Positions 1 through 13,697 are shown, counted from the stretch's first letter. The stretch: 64,000 bases of DNA from Plumapathes pennacea (GCA_964036295.1 OZ038462.1:23028863-23092862), one strand, 5' to 3'. Translations and numbers: made by a program. The notes: a model not told the origin generated them from the letters alone.

Positions 1-497
1 CTGGGGTCTCTTGAACTGTAAGCACCTAGCTCTGGGTAAAAATTGGCTCCGATGTCGTCTGGGGGAGTGTGCTGCCCCTTCTTCTGAAATTTTGCAATGT
101 TTGCATTCCAATGAAGAAGGTATTTATGATTCCAATGAATGTATCTTCCATCAATCTCTGGATTTCCGTACCAGGCGTAATAAAATGTATGGACATTGTA
201 GTTGGGCAGAACATCGTCATTAATAATAGCATGTTCATTAAAAATATTCTTTTCGTCTTCTCCATCCACTGGTCTGGCATTCCTGTTTTGCACCCTTTGG
301 ACTTCTATTGACTCAGCAGATGTGGGGGTGAAACTCTCTTTGAGTTCCTCAAATCCACGTTGTTCAATACCTTGCGATCGAAAACCTGGCTTATCGGTGG
401 AGGATATCGCAAACAAAGTCACAAGGAGACCGACCAAGAACAACGTTAAAATTCCAACGAAGATTAACCTTCGCCTCCTAAAAAACCAAGTCTTCAT
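1..497 (-). CDS. MANEA: Glycoprotein endo-alpha-1,2-mannosidase, first exon (5' part, runs off left edge)
   Basis: The minus strand is open from an ATG at 497-495 to the window edge (165 codons plus 2 bases). The product starts with a short basic stretch (MKTWFFRRRR) and one hydrophobic segment at about residues 11-30, the signal anchor of a type II Golgi membrane protein. A variable stem follows. From about residue 115 the start of the GH99 catalytic domain is recognisable: FYYAWYGNPEIDGRYIHWNH, then HTPPDDIGANFYPELGAYSS and RDP. These are hallmark MANEA segments. The family enzyme cleaves glucosylated mannose from N-glycans in the Golgi, a glucosidase-independent trimming route. The catalytic acids lie further on and are outside the window. 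The gene is head-to-head with TRAPPC10, 319 bp apart. Confidence 0.93.
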   Translation of the reverse strand, partial: MKTWFFRRRRLIFVGILTLFLVGLLVTLFAISSTDKPGFRSQGIEQRGFEELKESFTPTSAESIEVQRVQNRNARPVDGEDEKNIFNEHAIINDDVLPNYNVHTFYYAWYGNPEIDGRYIHWNHKYLLHWNANIAKFQKKGQHTPPDDIGANFYPELGAYSSRDP

Positions 498-816
498 ATT
501 TCCATTGGAAATGCAGGAACGAAATAATGGCCTATTAATATCAGCAAGTAGTTAATACAATGCACATGATTGTACATTGTTTGTCCTTTTGTGAACAGCG
601 TGAACCTCCTAATTCAATATTTTGGTCAGTGGCCATTAGTGGTACGCAAGCGCACGACGTTGTTTTGGTCGGTCAATTCAATATGGCGGCCTGTGCTGCT
701 TCAATCCAAAAAACGTTTTGTGGGCGAAAGAAGCACAGTTTTTAAATATTCCTGACTGCCAGTAGCACGCAAAGCGTCAGTCTTAATCTGCTGTTGAGAA
801 TAATTTGATTATCAGA
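498..816. promoter_or_regulatory. Bidirectional promoter between MANEA and TRAPPC10
   Basis: Only 319 bp separate the two divergent ATG codons, so both 5' UTRs and core promoters must lie here. No convincing TATA box is seen for either gene. A YY1-type motif AATATGGCGGC is at 680-690, on the plus strand. This layout is typical of metazoan housekeeping gene pairs. Promoter function is inferred from position and motif only. Confidence 0.7.
680..690 (+). promoter_or_regulatory. YY1-like motif
   Basis: The sequence AATATGGCGGC matches the YY1 consensus AANATGGCGGC and sits about 130 bp upstream of the TRAPPC10 ATG, within the divergent promoter. Such motifs in TATA-less promoters often lie just downstream of the start site. 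Binding is inferred. Confidence 0.5.
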
Positions 817-3800
817 ATGGATTTGAAGCCGATTGTTACCTGTGAGTATGTATAGAAGCATATTTGGTGCACATACAGCGCGACTAAACATGAAATGAAT
901 GGTTGGCTGTTTGCTTTCTGGCTTTGCAGTTTCTGTTTCTGTTTCTCAAAAAATGTGAGGTTGGCTGACCTCTTTGTCCTGTAGGCTCTGGTGATAAGGA
1001 AGTGTACAACAAACTAAATCCACAGCTGGAGAGACGGCTACCAGAAACGGCTACAGAATGGAGAAGGTACAGATTATTACCTACTTTATGACTGTACACA
1101 TTTATTTACACAAAGTTAAACACCCGGGGGAGGGTACTCCCATATATAAGCCATATAGGTATGTGCCGCCCCAAAGGGTATTGTTTTCAAGCATTTTTAG
1201 TCTGAAATAGGGTATCGATTTTGCCTTTTTGGTCTGAAATGGGGTATCGATTTTGTCTTTTTGGTCTGGGATGGTATGATTTTAACAGAAGTAAGTCGCC
1301 GCAGATATTGCATGGCAAATGGAAGAAAACACGGCGGAAATTGTTGCAAAAGAACAAAAAATCTCTAAACAAAGGTCTGAAATAGGGTATACATTTTGGA
1401 GTCAGGTCTGAAATAGGGTATAGAAAATCAGGTATTTTGGTCTGAAATAGGGTAAGAGTTTTCAGGACCGGGCGACACACCCCCACCCAAAATTATAATT
1501 ATAATAATATACTTTTTTATTAACTGAGCTTGGTAGGCCTGTACAGAGGATGCTAAGTGCCTTAGTCTGTCCAAAGACCTCAAGCAAAATATTCCTCCTT
1601 ACAGACCTTTGTGCTCAGTTTATTAGACTATAGTATTTGTTTATGCAGTATAGTGCTCTTGATTTGCCAGATCCTTTGGACGGCCTCCTAAATTTGTCAA
1701 ATTGAAAGCCAAGTTTGTCAACCTTCATGAGAGCATGCTTAGTAGCAATATAGAGACAGCATCAAGTCTACACAAGCAGCCATTCTTTCACATCTACTAC
1801 ACTGACTGCCAGGTAAGACTGAAGAGATTACCTGCCATTTTCTCCTTACTACTTTACTTACCGGTACATGAAAGGAGAATTTTTCCTTTGACCATTTAAT
1901 TTTCACAGGATGCAGATGATTACAAGAATAATGTTAAAGACAGCATCTTTGAGTGGCAGAGGAAACTCAGAGACAGAAACATTGCAGACTGGCTGGTTAT
2001 TCAAGTTTTGTCACAGGATTCCACCAGGGGAAATAAACCAAAGATCCCACTACCTCGCAGTGCAGTTTTTGACAAACTTAGAAGTGATTTTGGTGGCAAG
2101 AGTAATGACAGGTATACTGCATTTTATGGTAATGCTTTAGTTTCTAACCTGAAGTATACAGTATGTCAAACAGAATGAAGAACTTGAAGAAGAATCCTTT
2201 CGTTTAGAGCTGACCTGGGTAGAAATGCATCGGGAGCTGTTTGAAATGCCAGTGTGAAGGTTTTCAAAACAATTTCGAACAAAATTCCCCTGCAACAAGC
2301 AACACTTTTGGTTATTTTAGCTATTCCTATTCCAGAATAGACTCAACTGAATGCACCCGTATTTGAGAATACTGTAAGAGTAGGTTTTTGTTTTGGTCTA
2401 AAAGTGCTACTAGAATCATTAGTTTGTTAATTATTTTGATCACTGTTTTTGCCATTTAGGATCATTCAGCTGTGGGAGCCAGATAAAGAGAGTCAAGTGA
2501 CTCGTTCTGCTGAGTCCTGGCAAACTCTGATCACCAAACTGCGCCAGCTACTACTCGTCTCATTCAATCGACACCTGGGACGGTTTGAAGAAAGAGTGAG
2601 GGGTCTCAGAGAAAAGAGGACAGAGCTGAGGTGGACATTCACTACGTATTTCTTGCTGCATGTAAGTGCAATATTTTTTTTGATTCTTTAATTACTGGGC
2701 ACAGGAATCCACAAATTAATATAATTAATATGTGCCTCACTAAGCCACTGAAGAGGGGAGGGGTGAACTCCTCAAAATTTTGGGTGGGAGTGTGCACCCC
2801 AGGACTAAAAACCCTTACCCTATTTCAGACCAAAATTTACGATTTTTGACTTGATTTCAGATCAAAATTTGCGATTTTCAACCCTATTTCAGACCAAAAT
2901 GTGTGATTTCCAACTTTTGGTTACTGGATACTTTTGAACAAGAAACAGTATGTGATATTGTTTTATTATTTTGTAGGAGGAGCTGTCTTTTGTGTTTGAG
3001 ATGCTGGGTTTGTATGAAGAAGCTCTGATTCAGTATGATGAGATTGATGCTCTCCTCACCCAGATGATCATCAACTCCCAGTTTGGAGGTAAATACTAAC
3101 AAACCCTGCAATCAAGGTCCTAATTCCCCCAATTTACACTGAACCAAATGTATGATTATTAGTAGGAGAATTGATAGTCTGACCAGCTTGAACCCAAGGA
3201 AGAGATCACCTAATTCTCCCAACCTGCCCTGAACAAAATGCTCGAGTAGTGTTAGGAGAATTGTTAGTCTAAGCAGCATGAATCCAAACAAGTAATTTTC
3301 TCCCATATGTAGCAGGACCTTGATAAGACTCTTATATTCACAGAATCTCTGCAGTGTATCAATGTCTACTCAAAGCAGTCCAAGTGTTGTGATGGAGTGC
3401 CACTTACTAACGGAGCGCAGGATTTTCTGCGAGATCTCATCAAGACGCAGGAAGCAACGTTTCTGGACCTGCGCAACTACTTGTTTTCCAGACAGTGCAA
3501 CTTGTTGTTGTATCTACAGAGACCCTGGGAGATCGCTCAGAGGACGTTGGATTTCTTGCATAACTTTGTGCACGAGCTTGCAATTTTAAAGGTACTGTCA
3601 AAGGAGCCAACTGAAGCATACTTTACCCTTTGTACCGCGGGAATGCGTATACGTACAATTTACCTGCTAAAGTCCGCGAAACGGATAACATTAAAGGTTT
3701 TAGGAAACTTTTATATGAGGTAAATCTGTCACCGGAAACTAGCGGCTGCTCATGTTTTATTTGCTCCGATTAATAAGGACACAAACGGAGTTTTCAATAA

Positions 3801-6800
3801 CTTGCAAGATAGTAATTAGTGTAATTAGTTAGTAAAAGTAATTAGATAGTACATTAGCCAGTATTTTTTAGTCAATCGCCATTTCTATATACAATTACCT
3901 AGTCACTGTATTTTAGATATGTATATTAGCATAGTAGTTTCCGGCTTATTTAGTAATTTTAACAAAATCTAGTATTTATTTTACCTTAATATTTTCATAT
4001 TGCTTTCACGTGCGTGTTTTAACGAGTTATTACTCCTAAACGTTACGTGGTTAAATGAACTATTGTATTGTATTGTATTGTATTGTATTGTATTGTATTG
4101 TATACGTTGTTTTATAATACTTCCTGTTTCTCTCCGCGAATTGGATTAGAGATCACATACCGACCACATGCCGACTACATACCCACCACTTACCGACTAC
4201 TTATCGACCACAGACCTACCACACACCGACCACGTATCGACAATCACGAAGCGACCACATTGAACTAACTTTTGCTCGGATGTCGTGCTACACGAGGCAA
4301 CTTGTCCCGCAACTTGCGAGGCAACATTCACGACAGCAAAGAATAATTGCGAGTTCCTGTTTAGATGCTCGCAAGTTTGCGAAACGTAGAAAAATGTTCT
4401 AGTTTCTCTTCAACTTGTGTCGCAATTTTTCGTTGTGTTGCAATTAGTTGCAAAGAGAGGTGTTCCACGCGAAATTTTCTTCTGCAACTTATCTCGCAAC
4501 GGCGTTGTGTTGCAAGTTGCAAGAAAAGTTGGCTCGTGTCGCAGGGCCTGCCTGAGCCGTTTCATAAGCGCTGCCCGAACAACGAAAAATTGCTGTCGTT
4601 TGTAAATGCCCTACTGACTTAAAAACTAAAGGCGATTGCGCGATCGGACACGTCTGCGTTACCACGATCATAAAAGTCATCTTGCGGTTTTTTTTTTAGA
4701 TCTCGTTGCCGACTGGTGGTAGTGCGTGCTGCATTATCCTGACTTGCCTGGAGGTTCTGAAGAGTTGCAGGGAACGCTTCCACAACGCAGACATGGAGTA
4801 CAGTTTACACTTTGCTCAGTTGTACGAATATGCAAAGAAAAAAGTAAGTATCAGGGCACCAGCAAACCTACACGTGATCACGTGACCCTGCACGTGCTTG
4901 ACTTGCATTCAAACTTGCTCAATCATTGGGCCACCGACTTGCCGACTTTCGTTGACTTTGGTCGAGCTCAGATCTACATGTTGCATTGCAAGTTGCACCG
5001 TAATGTTGTACGTATTACCACCGTGTTGCAAGTTGCAGCAACATGTTGCACGAAGTAGAACCCACTTCTACTTCGTGCAACATGTTGCTGCAACTTGCAA
5101 CACAGTGGTAATACGCGCACCTTTACGGTGCAACTTGGCAACGCAACATTGTTACACGACAAGTTGCACTGAAAATGTTGCCCGTATTACTTCACCTTTA
5201 GTCGTTTCATCACACGTTTTTCTCAACGCCGACGCACTCTAAAACTAATTCTCCCAAGTACCAGCTTTTAATTGTCAATTAAAGTAACCTTATTTAGAAC
5301 CGTTTTCGGATGACTATCGAAAGTAATTGTGTGATTGCTTTGGTTTTGCGTTTGCTACGCTTTCCGATTGTTCCTAACAACTTCAACAACATTCTTGGCC
5401 AATTAAGAGCAAAAGCAACTAGTTGCGATATTCTCACGCAAGAAAGTAAGTCGCGATGGCGTGTTCTCTCACTGCTGATTGGTTTGTAAAACCAATCGCA
5501 ATTACTTGGTTTAGGTTTTGCTCGTACTTCTAATTGGTCTGATGTGATTTTGCTCGCTTCATTGATTGGCTCTGTGATTTCTTTGATTTTTGTTTTCGAC
5601 GGTCGTCCAAAAAGCGCTCTATACGCGGTATTACTGTATTGATACTAGTGTTAGTATTTTCAGCTCGTGTGGTCGGGCGGCGAGCTGATCACCTGTATTT
5701 CCTTCTCACAGCTGGAACAGGTTGGTAATGTGTGCGCGTTGTTGCCTGACATGACACCCACGGAGATCGAGCTGCAGAATGTTTGTTTATTGATGAACGG
5801 AATCGGCAAGACACAAGGAGGTGAGACTCACAGGATCGATTTTTAAATTTAACGATAAACCAGGTCTAAGTTAAGCTTTGTTTAAAAAATCGGCCCACAG
5901 AGTCTTGTTTGAGCAGGCGTCTCCATGTGGACGTTACATTTATTGTTTTCAATCTACTTTATGATTTCACGCAAAAAGATAGACTCCTCTCGACAACAAT
6001 CCCATGAAGCCTGACTTCAGAATGTACTCACTGAGAGCTTTGATTTGAGTGGTCACACCTTGAGGTTTCATTTGACAGCTGGAAGCAGGGTTCGTACGGG
6101 TCATGGAAAACTTGGAAAGTCATGGAATTTTCGAATTTCATTTTCCAGGCCTGGAAAGTCGTGGAATATTCGAATTTCATTTTCCAGGCCTGGGAAGTCA
6201 TGGAATTTAAGTGTGGGTCATGGAAAGTCATGAAAACGACGTTCATTGTACGAAATATATTTTTTGTGAATGAAGAAAGCGAAAGTGAGTCGGGAAACAG
6301 ACAGCTTTGTTAATTTTCGAAAATAGCTGGTCAACTTTAGGTCATGGAAAACTTTAAAAACTTTTTAAAAGGTCATGGAAAGTCATGGAGTTTCAAAAGC
6401 TTAAAAGAATACGAACCCTGTGGAAGTGAACACTGCCGTTAGAATGTACTCACTGAGAGCTTTCATTGGAGTGGTTACACGCAACCCCTTTGGCTTTGAA
6501 TGTCGGTAGGCACCTCCCATAAAAAGTCCCAGTTCCTACACATCTGCCATCATTTTTGGACGAGTTCTTTTAAATGAGGAACACTCCAAATTATCGAATC
6601 TCTTATTAGTTAATCGTTCAATAGGTAAAACAGATAGATAATAAACGCTTTTAAAATCCTTCTGTTCTTAATTTCACAGATGAAGTTGAAGCTAGTGGTC
6701 CGTCAAAAACACTTCAAGAGGCCTTGTCCTCCAGACATTTGTTCCATGGCCTCTATTTGGTAATTTCTGTCTTGTTGTGAGTTGTGCGTTTTCTGTGTAC

Positions 6801-6961
6801 CGCCATTAATTTGGTCGTCACCGTTACTGTCGTAATTATCGCCATTGTGATCGTCATGTGCAACATTGTCATCATGGTCATAATCGTCATCATCATCAAC
6901 ATCAACATCAACATGACCATCATCATCATCGCCGTCATCACCATCATCATGGCCTTCGTCG

Positions 6962-6994
<33 letters not shown>

Positions 6995-7067
6995 CCATCA
7001 TAATCACCATCATCATCACCATCATCATCATCATTATTATCATCATCACCATCACCATCATCATCAC

Positions 7068-7148
<81 letters not shown>

Positions 7149-7224
7149 TCTCAACAATATCATCATCATCAGCATCATCATCATCATCATCATTCTCAAC
7201 AATATCATCATCATCATCATCACC

Positions 7225-7256
<32 letters not shown>

Positions 7257-7263
7257 TATCACC

Positions 7264-7311
<48 letters not shown>

Positions 7312-10300
7312 GCGAGCATGTACATGACCATCATCATCGCCTTCGTCATCATCATCGTAATCGTCAATGTCATCACCGTTTCCATCATCGTTGGTTTTGT
7401 CATCGTTTTTGTCAAGTTGCAAAATTGTGATTTTTATTATTCTACAGAGGCTGACGGAGAAGGCAATTCAAATCTATAAGAACATCGGACGAGCCCGAGC
7501 AGCAAAGTTGTTGGGCAAGGACCTGGCTCAGTTTCACTGGTAAGTCAACCGACCCGGCATGCTTTTGTCAACTCAACTTACTCTGTCTTTGTCTGTCCTT
7601 TTCTCATTTCATTTGGATCCCAACAAACCAAGTTAAAGTCAACTCTCTAAGCGGACACCTCTCTGAGGCGGACACCTCTTAAGGCGGACAGCATGCAGAT
7701 TTGATCTTTGCCGATTTTCACTTGTTTCTCTGTAACTGAACTCTCTCTAAGGCGGACATTAAGTCTAGTCCCGAGGGTGTCCGCCTTTGAGAGAGTTCAC
7801 TGTATACATATAAGTTGGTCCGAGTTGATGCGCTTCTATGGTTGAAGGAGCAGGTTTATAGCTGGATCAGATTTGAGTCAAACCAAATAAATCCTATCCG
7901 GTTGAATGAAACATTATTGGTTATTTGTTTGTACTTCTCTTCTCGTTAGTTCTCGTGATGAGTACAATCTCGCGGAGCCGCTGCTCGTGGAGGTTTACAA
8001 GATGTACAAGAACGAGAGGTGGTCCTTGCTCGCCACACACTCCCTAGTACAACTCGCCGAGTGTCAAAAGCAGCTTAAGCACATGAATAAGTATCCTTGG
8101 AGGAGCAGTAAAGAGTAGACTGGGGCACTAACACACAAGTTTCACTAGTCAGTACGTGGTCGGTAACTTGAACGGTATGTGGTGTTTAAGTGGTCGGTAT
8201 GTGGTCTGTAAGTGGTCGGAATGTGGTCGGTCCGTAGTCGTACGTGGTCGGTATGTAGTCGATAAGTGGTCGTTCTGTGGTCGGTAAGTCGTCGGCAAGT
8301 GCCCGAAAAATGGTTGGTAAGTGGTCGGTACATAGTGACAATTCGATGTATAGCTTGCGGCTACAGCTGTTTCATATCGGGCGCCTCTGAATCCGCTGAG
8401 AGAAGCAGAAACATCTGATGTGAAGCGGCCGCACTCAATGCTCAGCCAGTTAACAGACAAGAGAAAATATTTAAAGAAAGTGTTTGAGGGTCTCGGTTTG
8501 TGCATCCTTGACTCTCGAGTTAGATATGCCATGTCCTGTTCCTTGTTGGCTTGTGAGCAGAGCCTCTCTGAAGACAAACGCTCCTTCTACACGCAAGAGC
8601 TCTTGCAGGTCATCCGGGACACTATCGATTCAGGTAACCATGGTGATGACCGTCAGTGAGCCTCGTATTCAACAGCACTGTGCATCTCCTTCGGTCATTT
8701 TTGGCCGCCTAGGACCAATCAATTGCTATCTCGTATCAGCCAATCAAATGCTATGTCGTCTCAGCCAATTGAGAACAACAGGCTATTACCAAGATGCTTG
8801 GTGCTTCTTTTTCAAAACGAGGACCAGTGCAAAATGGAAGTTAGTTTTATAGTCGCAAGTTCATTTTTACGCAAATCTAACTCATTTTCAGAAAGTTTTG
8901 CACTGCGCCTCAAATTGTGAAACAGGCAACTTGGAAACGGTCTGGATTAGGTCTGTAAATATTATTACTAGAAATACGATAATTGCAGATACCCCCTCGC
9001 TCTGCCATTGATGGGACTTTTACTTTGGTACTCCCAACAAGAGCAGCCTTTGTTTTACCGAAATGTTGACTCAATCTTTTCTTCGAAGTCAAGTGCTACA
9101 CGCAAAGGAAGGAGAAAAAGAATGGTGTGTGTTATAAGAGTCGATTGCGTGACGAAGTACGTGTTTCCCACGGTCGGCGTCTGCCAAGCAACGTTCTCAA
9201 AATTTAATACTCAAATTTTGAAGTTGGTCAGACGTCGTGGTACGGAAGAAACGAACACTGATTTTCCAATTTTGAATTCATAGGCAGTACAATTAAATAG
9301 GCTTCCTGTGCGATTTGTTTTTACTCTGGACTGCATGCTCCAGACTCAGGCATGCATATTTAATGAGCTCGAATTGTTTTGTATGTGAACCCGCTCAAAT
9401 TCTACCAGAATCAAAGCAAAACTTGAACGGTTTACTTCAAATTATACACGGGCTTCAGAGGCTTCAGACCTAGTCATACTTCTAAGGGCTTGTGAACGAT
9501 TCTCGCTGCAATCACCGCATGTCAGATTACAGCATTTGTTACAGTTTTAGTCTTGAAAGAAAAAAATAAGACCTCTGACCAAGACTCCAAGTTCCGATTC
9601 TGAGCGAATACGGTAGCCGAAACTGGCGACAGAAGCGTATCAAAACAATACTTCGAGGGAAAATGATCAGCATACAGATTCTAATACATTCTTGAAGCGA
9701 TCGAGTTACAAGATACGGGTAGAATATATTTGTGACGGTGATTGTTTGATTTCCACTGACTAACCTTTGTTGCTTGTCCTTTCTGAATAAGTATCTGAGT
9801 TTAACACAAAACGGCGTCTGAAGCTCCCGATTTGCTTTCAAGCGCTGTTCCCTTTGCGGAGCTGTTTCTTCGGCACGCTTCCGTTCATGATGCTGTCGGT
9901 TATAACATGTTTGTCGTCTTTTCTCTAGACGTATTTGGCGCTGTTCGATCGTTTCACGATTTCGCCTTGCCCGTGCCTGTTCCCTTCTCTTTTGAAGACG
10001 AGATTCGCGAGACCGTTCTGTTTCAAGTTTTCGAGTTTTCAAATTCATTTTCGTGAAACCAGTTACGTACAATTATTGCTTCGTTCAAATCTTTTAAAAG
10101 CACTGGCGGAGACGCTAATCGATGATTATTACGTCTTGCCTTAGGCACCTGGCCTAAAAAGTCGTACCACACGAACATTAAATTTTGAGATGGCGACACG
10201 CTTGGAGTCTTCAAATGAGGCGACTATGCTGCATTAGCGTCGTGATTATTACCCTCGCTTTGCTCGGGGATAAATTTTGTCCCCGAGCGTAAGCGAGGGT

Positions 10301-13300
10301 AATAATCACAACGCTAATGCAGTAGTATCACCTTTCTAGGAGACTCCAAGCGAGTCGCCATCTCGAAATTTAATGTTCGTCTGTCAGTCAGTCTGGCGTA
10401 CGACCTCGTTCCCAGGCTCTTAGGCCAGAACTGTAAACCGCCATTTTGTTTGGTGACGTGCGATAGAGTACGAAGGGAAGTGATTTTGTACAACAAGATG
10501 CAGATACAAAGCCAAGCAGTTCCACGGACGGCTGTAAACTGCCCGAATATTTTGCCAGTGTATCGGAGACTGGCCGACCTGAACACAATCCCAGACGCCA
10601 ATATTGTGTTAAAACGCAGACACGTCTTTAGAAAGGAATGGCGAAATACAGTCGGTGGAAATTCACCTTTTACAATAGCAGGATTGTAGTTTTCAGAATC
10701 CAAGTTTTGACAAGATGACAACGCACAATACAATGGAAAGTGGAATTTTCGTACTGTATGAGGACTGCTTCATACACTGTATTTTCAAATCACTGAAGAC
10801 GTAAACAATATTGTTTTGGGTTTTATTTCCTTTGCTGGAAAAGAACAAAAACTATGGCTTTCAGGAACCGGTGAGTTTTGAAAAATTTCATCAGTTAACG
10901 TACAGTAGGCGTACACTATTTTAAAGTCGTGTTATCATTACGGTATTTCGACAATCGCCTTATATTTTGTCGTTTGATGCCCCAGTAACTATGATGAAGG
11001 CCAAGTAGGATTATACTGTGATCTTTCCGCGTTTCAAAGCTATTTCAAAGTGCCTTCGAGCAAGATTGTGTAATCCGATTCCTGACATTTTTGCATAATT
11101 TCGCTGACATTCTGACACATGGAAATGCTGTGAAGTTTTTCTCGCCGTGTTTGTTAGCACACTGTATTCAAGGATGAAATGTAGCCGGGTTGAAGTGCTC
11201 TCGCTTTCTGAAGGCTACTAAAGTAGAAAATACCCGGCCAGGGCCATGCTTTCCAAATTGAATAATTACAGTCTATTCATGTATATTGTTGTCAGTGAGT
11301 GGCCGAGTTTGCTCGCTCAACACAATCGGACCTTTGTATTATTTAGTGACCGGGTTTGCTTGCTCAACACAATCGGACCTTGTATTATTTAGTGACTTAA
11401 TTTCTTTTTTCTGTCAAAGATTTTAAATTCGTCAAACGCGGTTTGAAAGGTTGTTGTGTTCAAAATTGAATCCTTGCCAAAATTCACACATTTCGAGACT
11501 TCGAAAGCGTATAAACATGCGACTCTCGCTTTGGCAGTTCTAAATTTGTTACACTCGAAGAAGCGTATTTTTAATTTAAAAATTGATAAAGTAAAAAAAA
11601 CCATACACGTATGAGCTTGGCTGGAGTAATCGCGGCTTTTCTTGAAATTAATAAAAATTTCGGTGGTGAAGATCGACTTTGCTGACTGGGCAAAACTGAT
11701 CGAGTCACAATTCCAGTTGCGCTTTTCCTGGCTTGCGGGTCTCGGGAGTATTCTGTAGTTGCGTGTAAAAGTTGTCTCGGCGAATTTTGGAGTTCAGCTA
11801 GTGTCCACGAAAACTTGCAGACTGCGCACGTTATCTGAACTAAACCAGACTTCCGTGCGACAAATATTTTTTTAGTGGCCGACTGGTCGCCATACAACCG
11901 TGATTTGTAAAAAATATTTTAAAATAATCTCCAAGCGGAAAATAAACAAGAACCTCGCTTTCCGAAAACCCACTACGGAGCGAGGGGATATCTGCGATTA
12001 TCGTATTTCTAGTTATTAATATTTTTTGATGATTATTAGTAATAAATAATTACTAGGTCCTTAATTTTTCATTTTCTTTCCTTTTTTTCAGATAAACCCC
12101 TCATGCTTCGTGCAGAGCCTCTTCTAAAAGTGGAAAATGTCAAGATAGGGTTACTCAAAGGAATCGGCAGCGTGGGAGAATGTATCAACGTGCAGCTGAA
12201 GCTTCTCAGCGCTTTGGAGGAGGTGATTAAGCTTCTGCTCTCCACTCCAAAAATTAGGCCTTTTTCAAAGTACAGAAATATGTTGGAATTGTGCTGAAAA
12301 AATTGTTGAGGTTTAACTTACATACTGTTGTCCAAAATTCTTGTAGAAATCTTCTGGACGGTCTTCTTGGGATTGTGTGTGTGTGTGTGTGTGTGGGGGG
12401 GGGGGGGGAGGGGGGGGGTTGGTAGCGTAGGGGTGTTGGTGACAGAGTGCAGGGGTCGGTAGGCGGTAATTTTCATTTCTCCCTCGTTCTCTCGTTTTGT
12501 GACAGGAGGTGACCTGTAGACGGATCAGTTTTAGTCTTGATTCGTCAGACCTCAAGAGAGCAAGCCAAAGTGTGACGAGTAAGAGGTCCTCCTGGGGTCG
12601 CTTCCCCTCGCCCTCCGTGGAAAGTGGCCTCTCGTCTGCGGCCCTCTCCGAAGAGGACCTTTCTGACAAGCCAGCGGAGGGTCCCACAGTAGGTCGGTTT
12701 TTCAGAGCCCTTGATGTTTGGGGCGGTTTTATGCGTGAATGCTTTTGCTTTTTGTTTGTTACGCTTTTAGATTGGTCGAAACTAATTTGTAAGGATTCTT
12801 GGGACAAATCAGGGACAAAAGCAAAACTCGATTGCGATCTGTTCACGCAAACAAGGAGTGGCGGCGATGACGTATTATCGCACTGTTGATTGGTCTGTTG
12901 TTCAAAGTAAACCAGACCAGAAAGTGCTTTCTTAAACAGACTTTGTGATCGGCACTGTAATTATTTCGGTTTTGGTGTTTGACAATCATCCAAAAACCGC
13001 TGTTTTGAAGTTAAGGAAGTAAAAAAGAGAAAAAATCATAGTTCTGGTGGATTGTTTCAGAATCCGAGCAAGGCGTGACCCAACCGGAAGTGACGCAGCC
13101 AACGTGTGAAGTACCAGACCCCCAGCCGGTGACGCGAAGCTCTGAAGAGCTGAACGTTGTGTGCGAGGAGAGGGAGACTGAGTACTGCTTGGAGTGTTTG
13201 AACGTGCCGCTCAGACACGGCAATAACGAGTACACCCTGACAGTGCAGGTACCGTGAAGCTAATGCTAAATTACTGTTCATGTGCAGTTGTTGAGGATAA

Positions 13301-13661
13301 AGAACCGCTACAATGGTCACAATAAAATAATACAGAAATGAAACCAGACTGACTAGAGCGATCAGTTATACGGGAAATGAGTAGCCAATTCAGTTCCCAT
13401 CTACGAGAGAAATTCAAGACCAAGCATTCACAATTGACAGACAGTTGAAAAACTATTTCACTGTAATCTTTGACTGCCCAAACCGAACTTAAAAAATGCT
13501 AAATTTAACCTTTCTGGGGGATATTTTATGGTTGCACTTAATTTTAGGGACGACTATCACGTGACCTATAGTTGCAAAAGGCCATAAGGCGCCTCGAGTT
13601 ATTTTGCACGAGATTCAATTTTCCTCCTTGTTGTTGTTGTTTGTTGTTTGTTGTTTGTTGT

Positions 13662-13697
<36 letters not shown>

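Noticed and set aside
4365-5242. Several 60-114 codon frames around GTTGCAA repeats
   Set aside because: They lie in repeats and the palindrome of TRAPPC10 introns 7-8.
6703-7479. Long open frames of poly-Asp, poly-Met, poly-Ile and poly-His
   Set aside because: All are readings of the (CAT)n microsatellite in TRAPPC10 intron 10; no non-repeat coding sequence.
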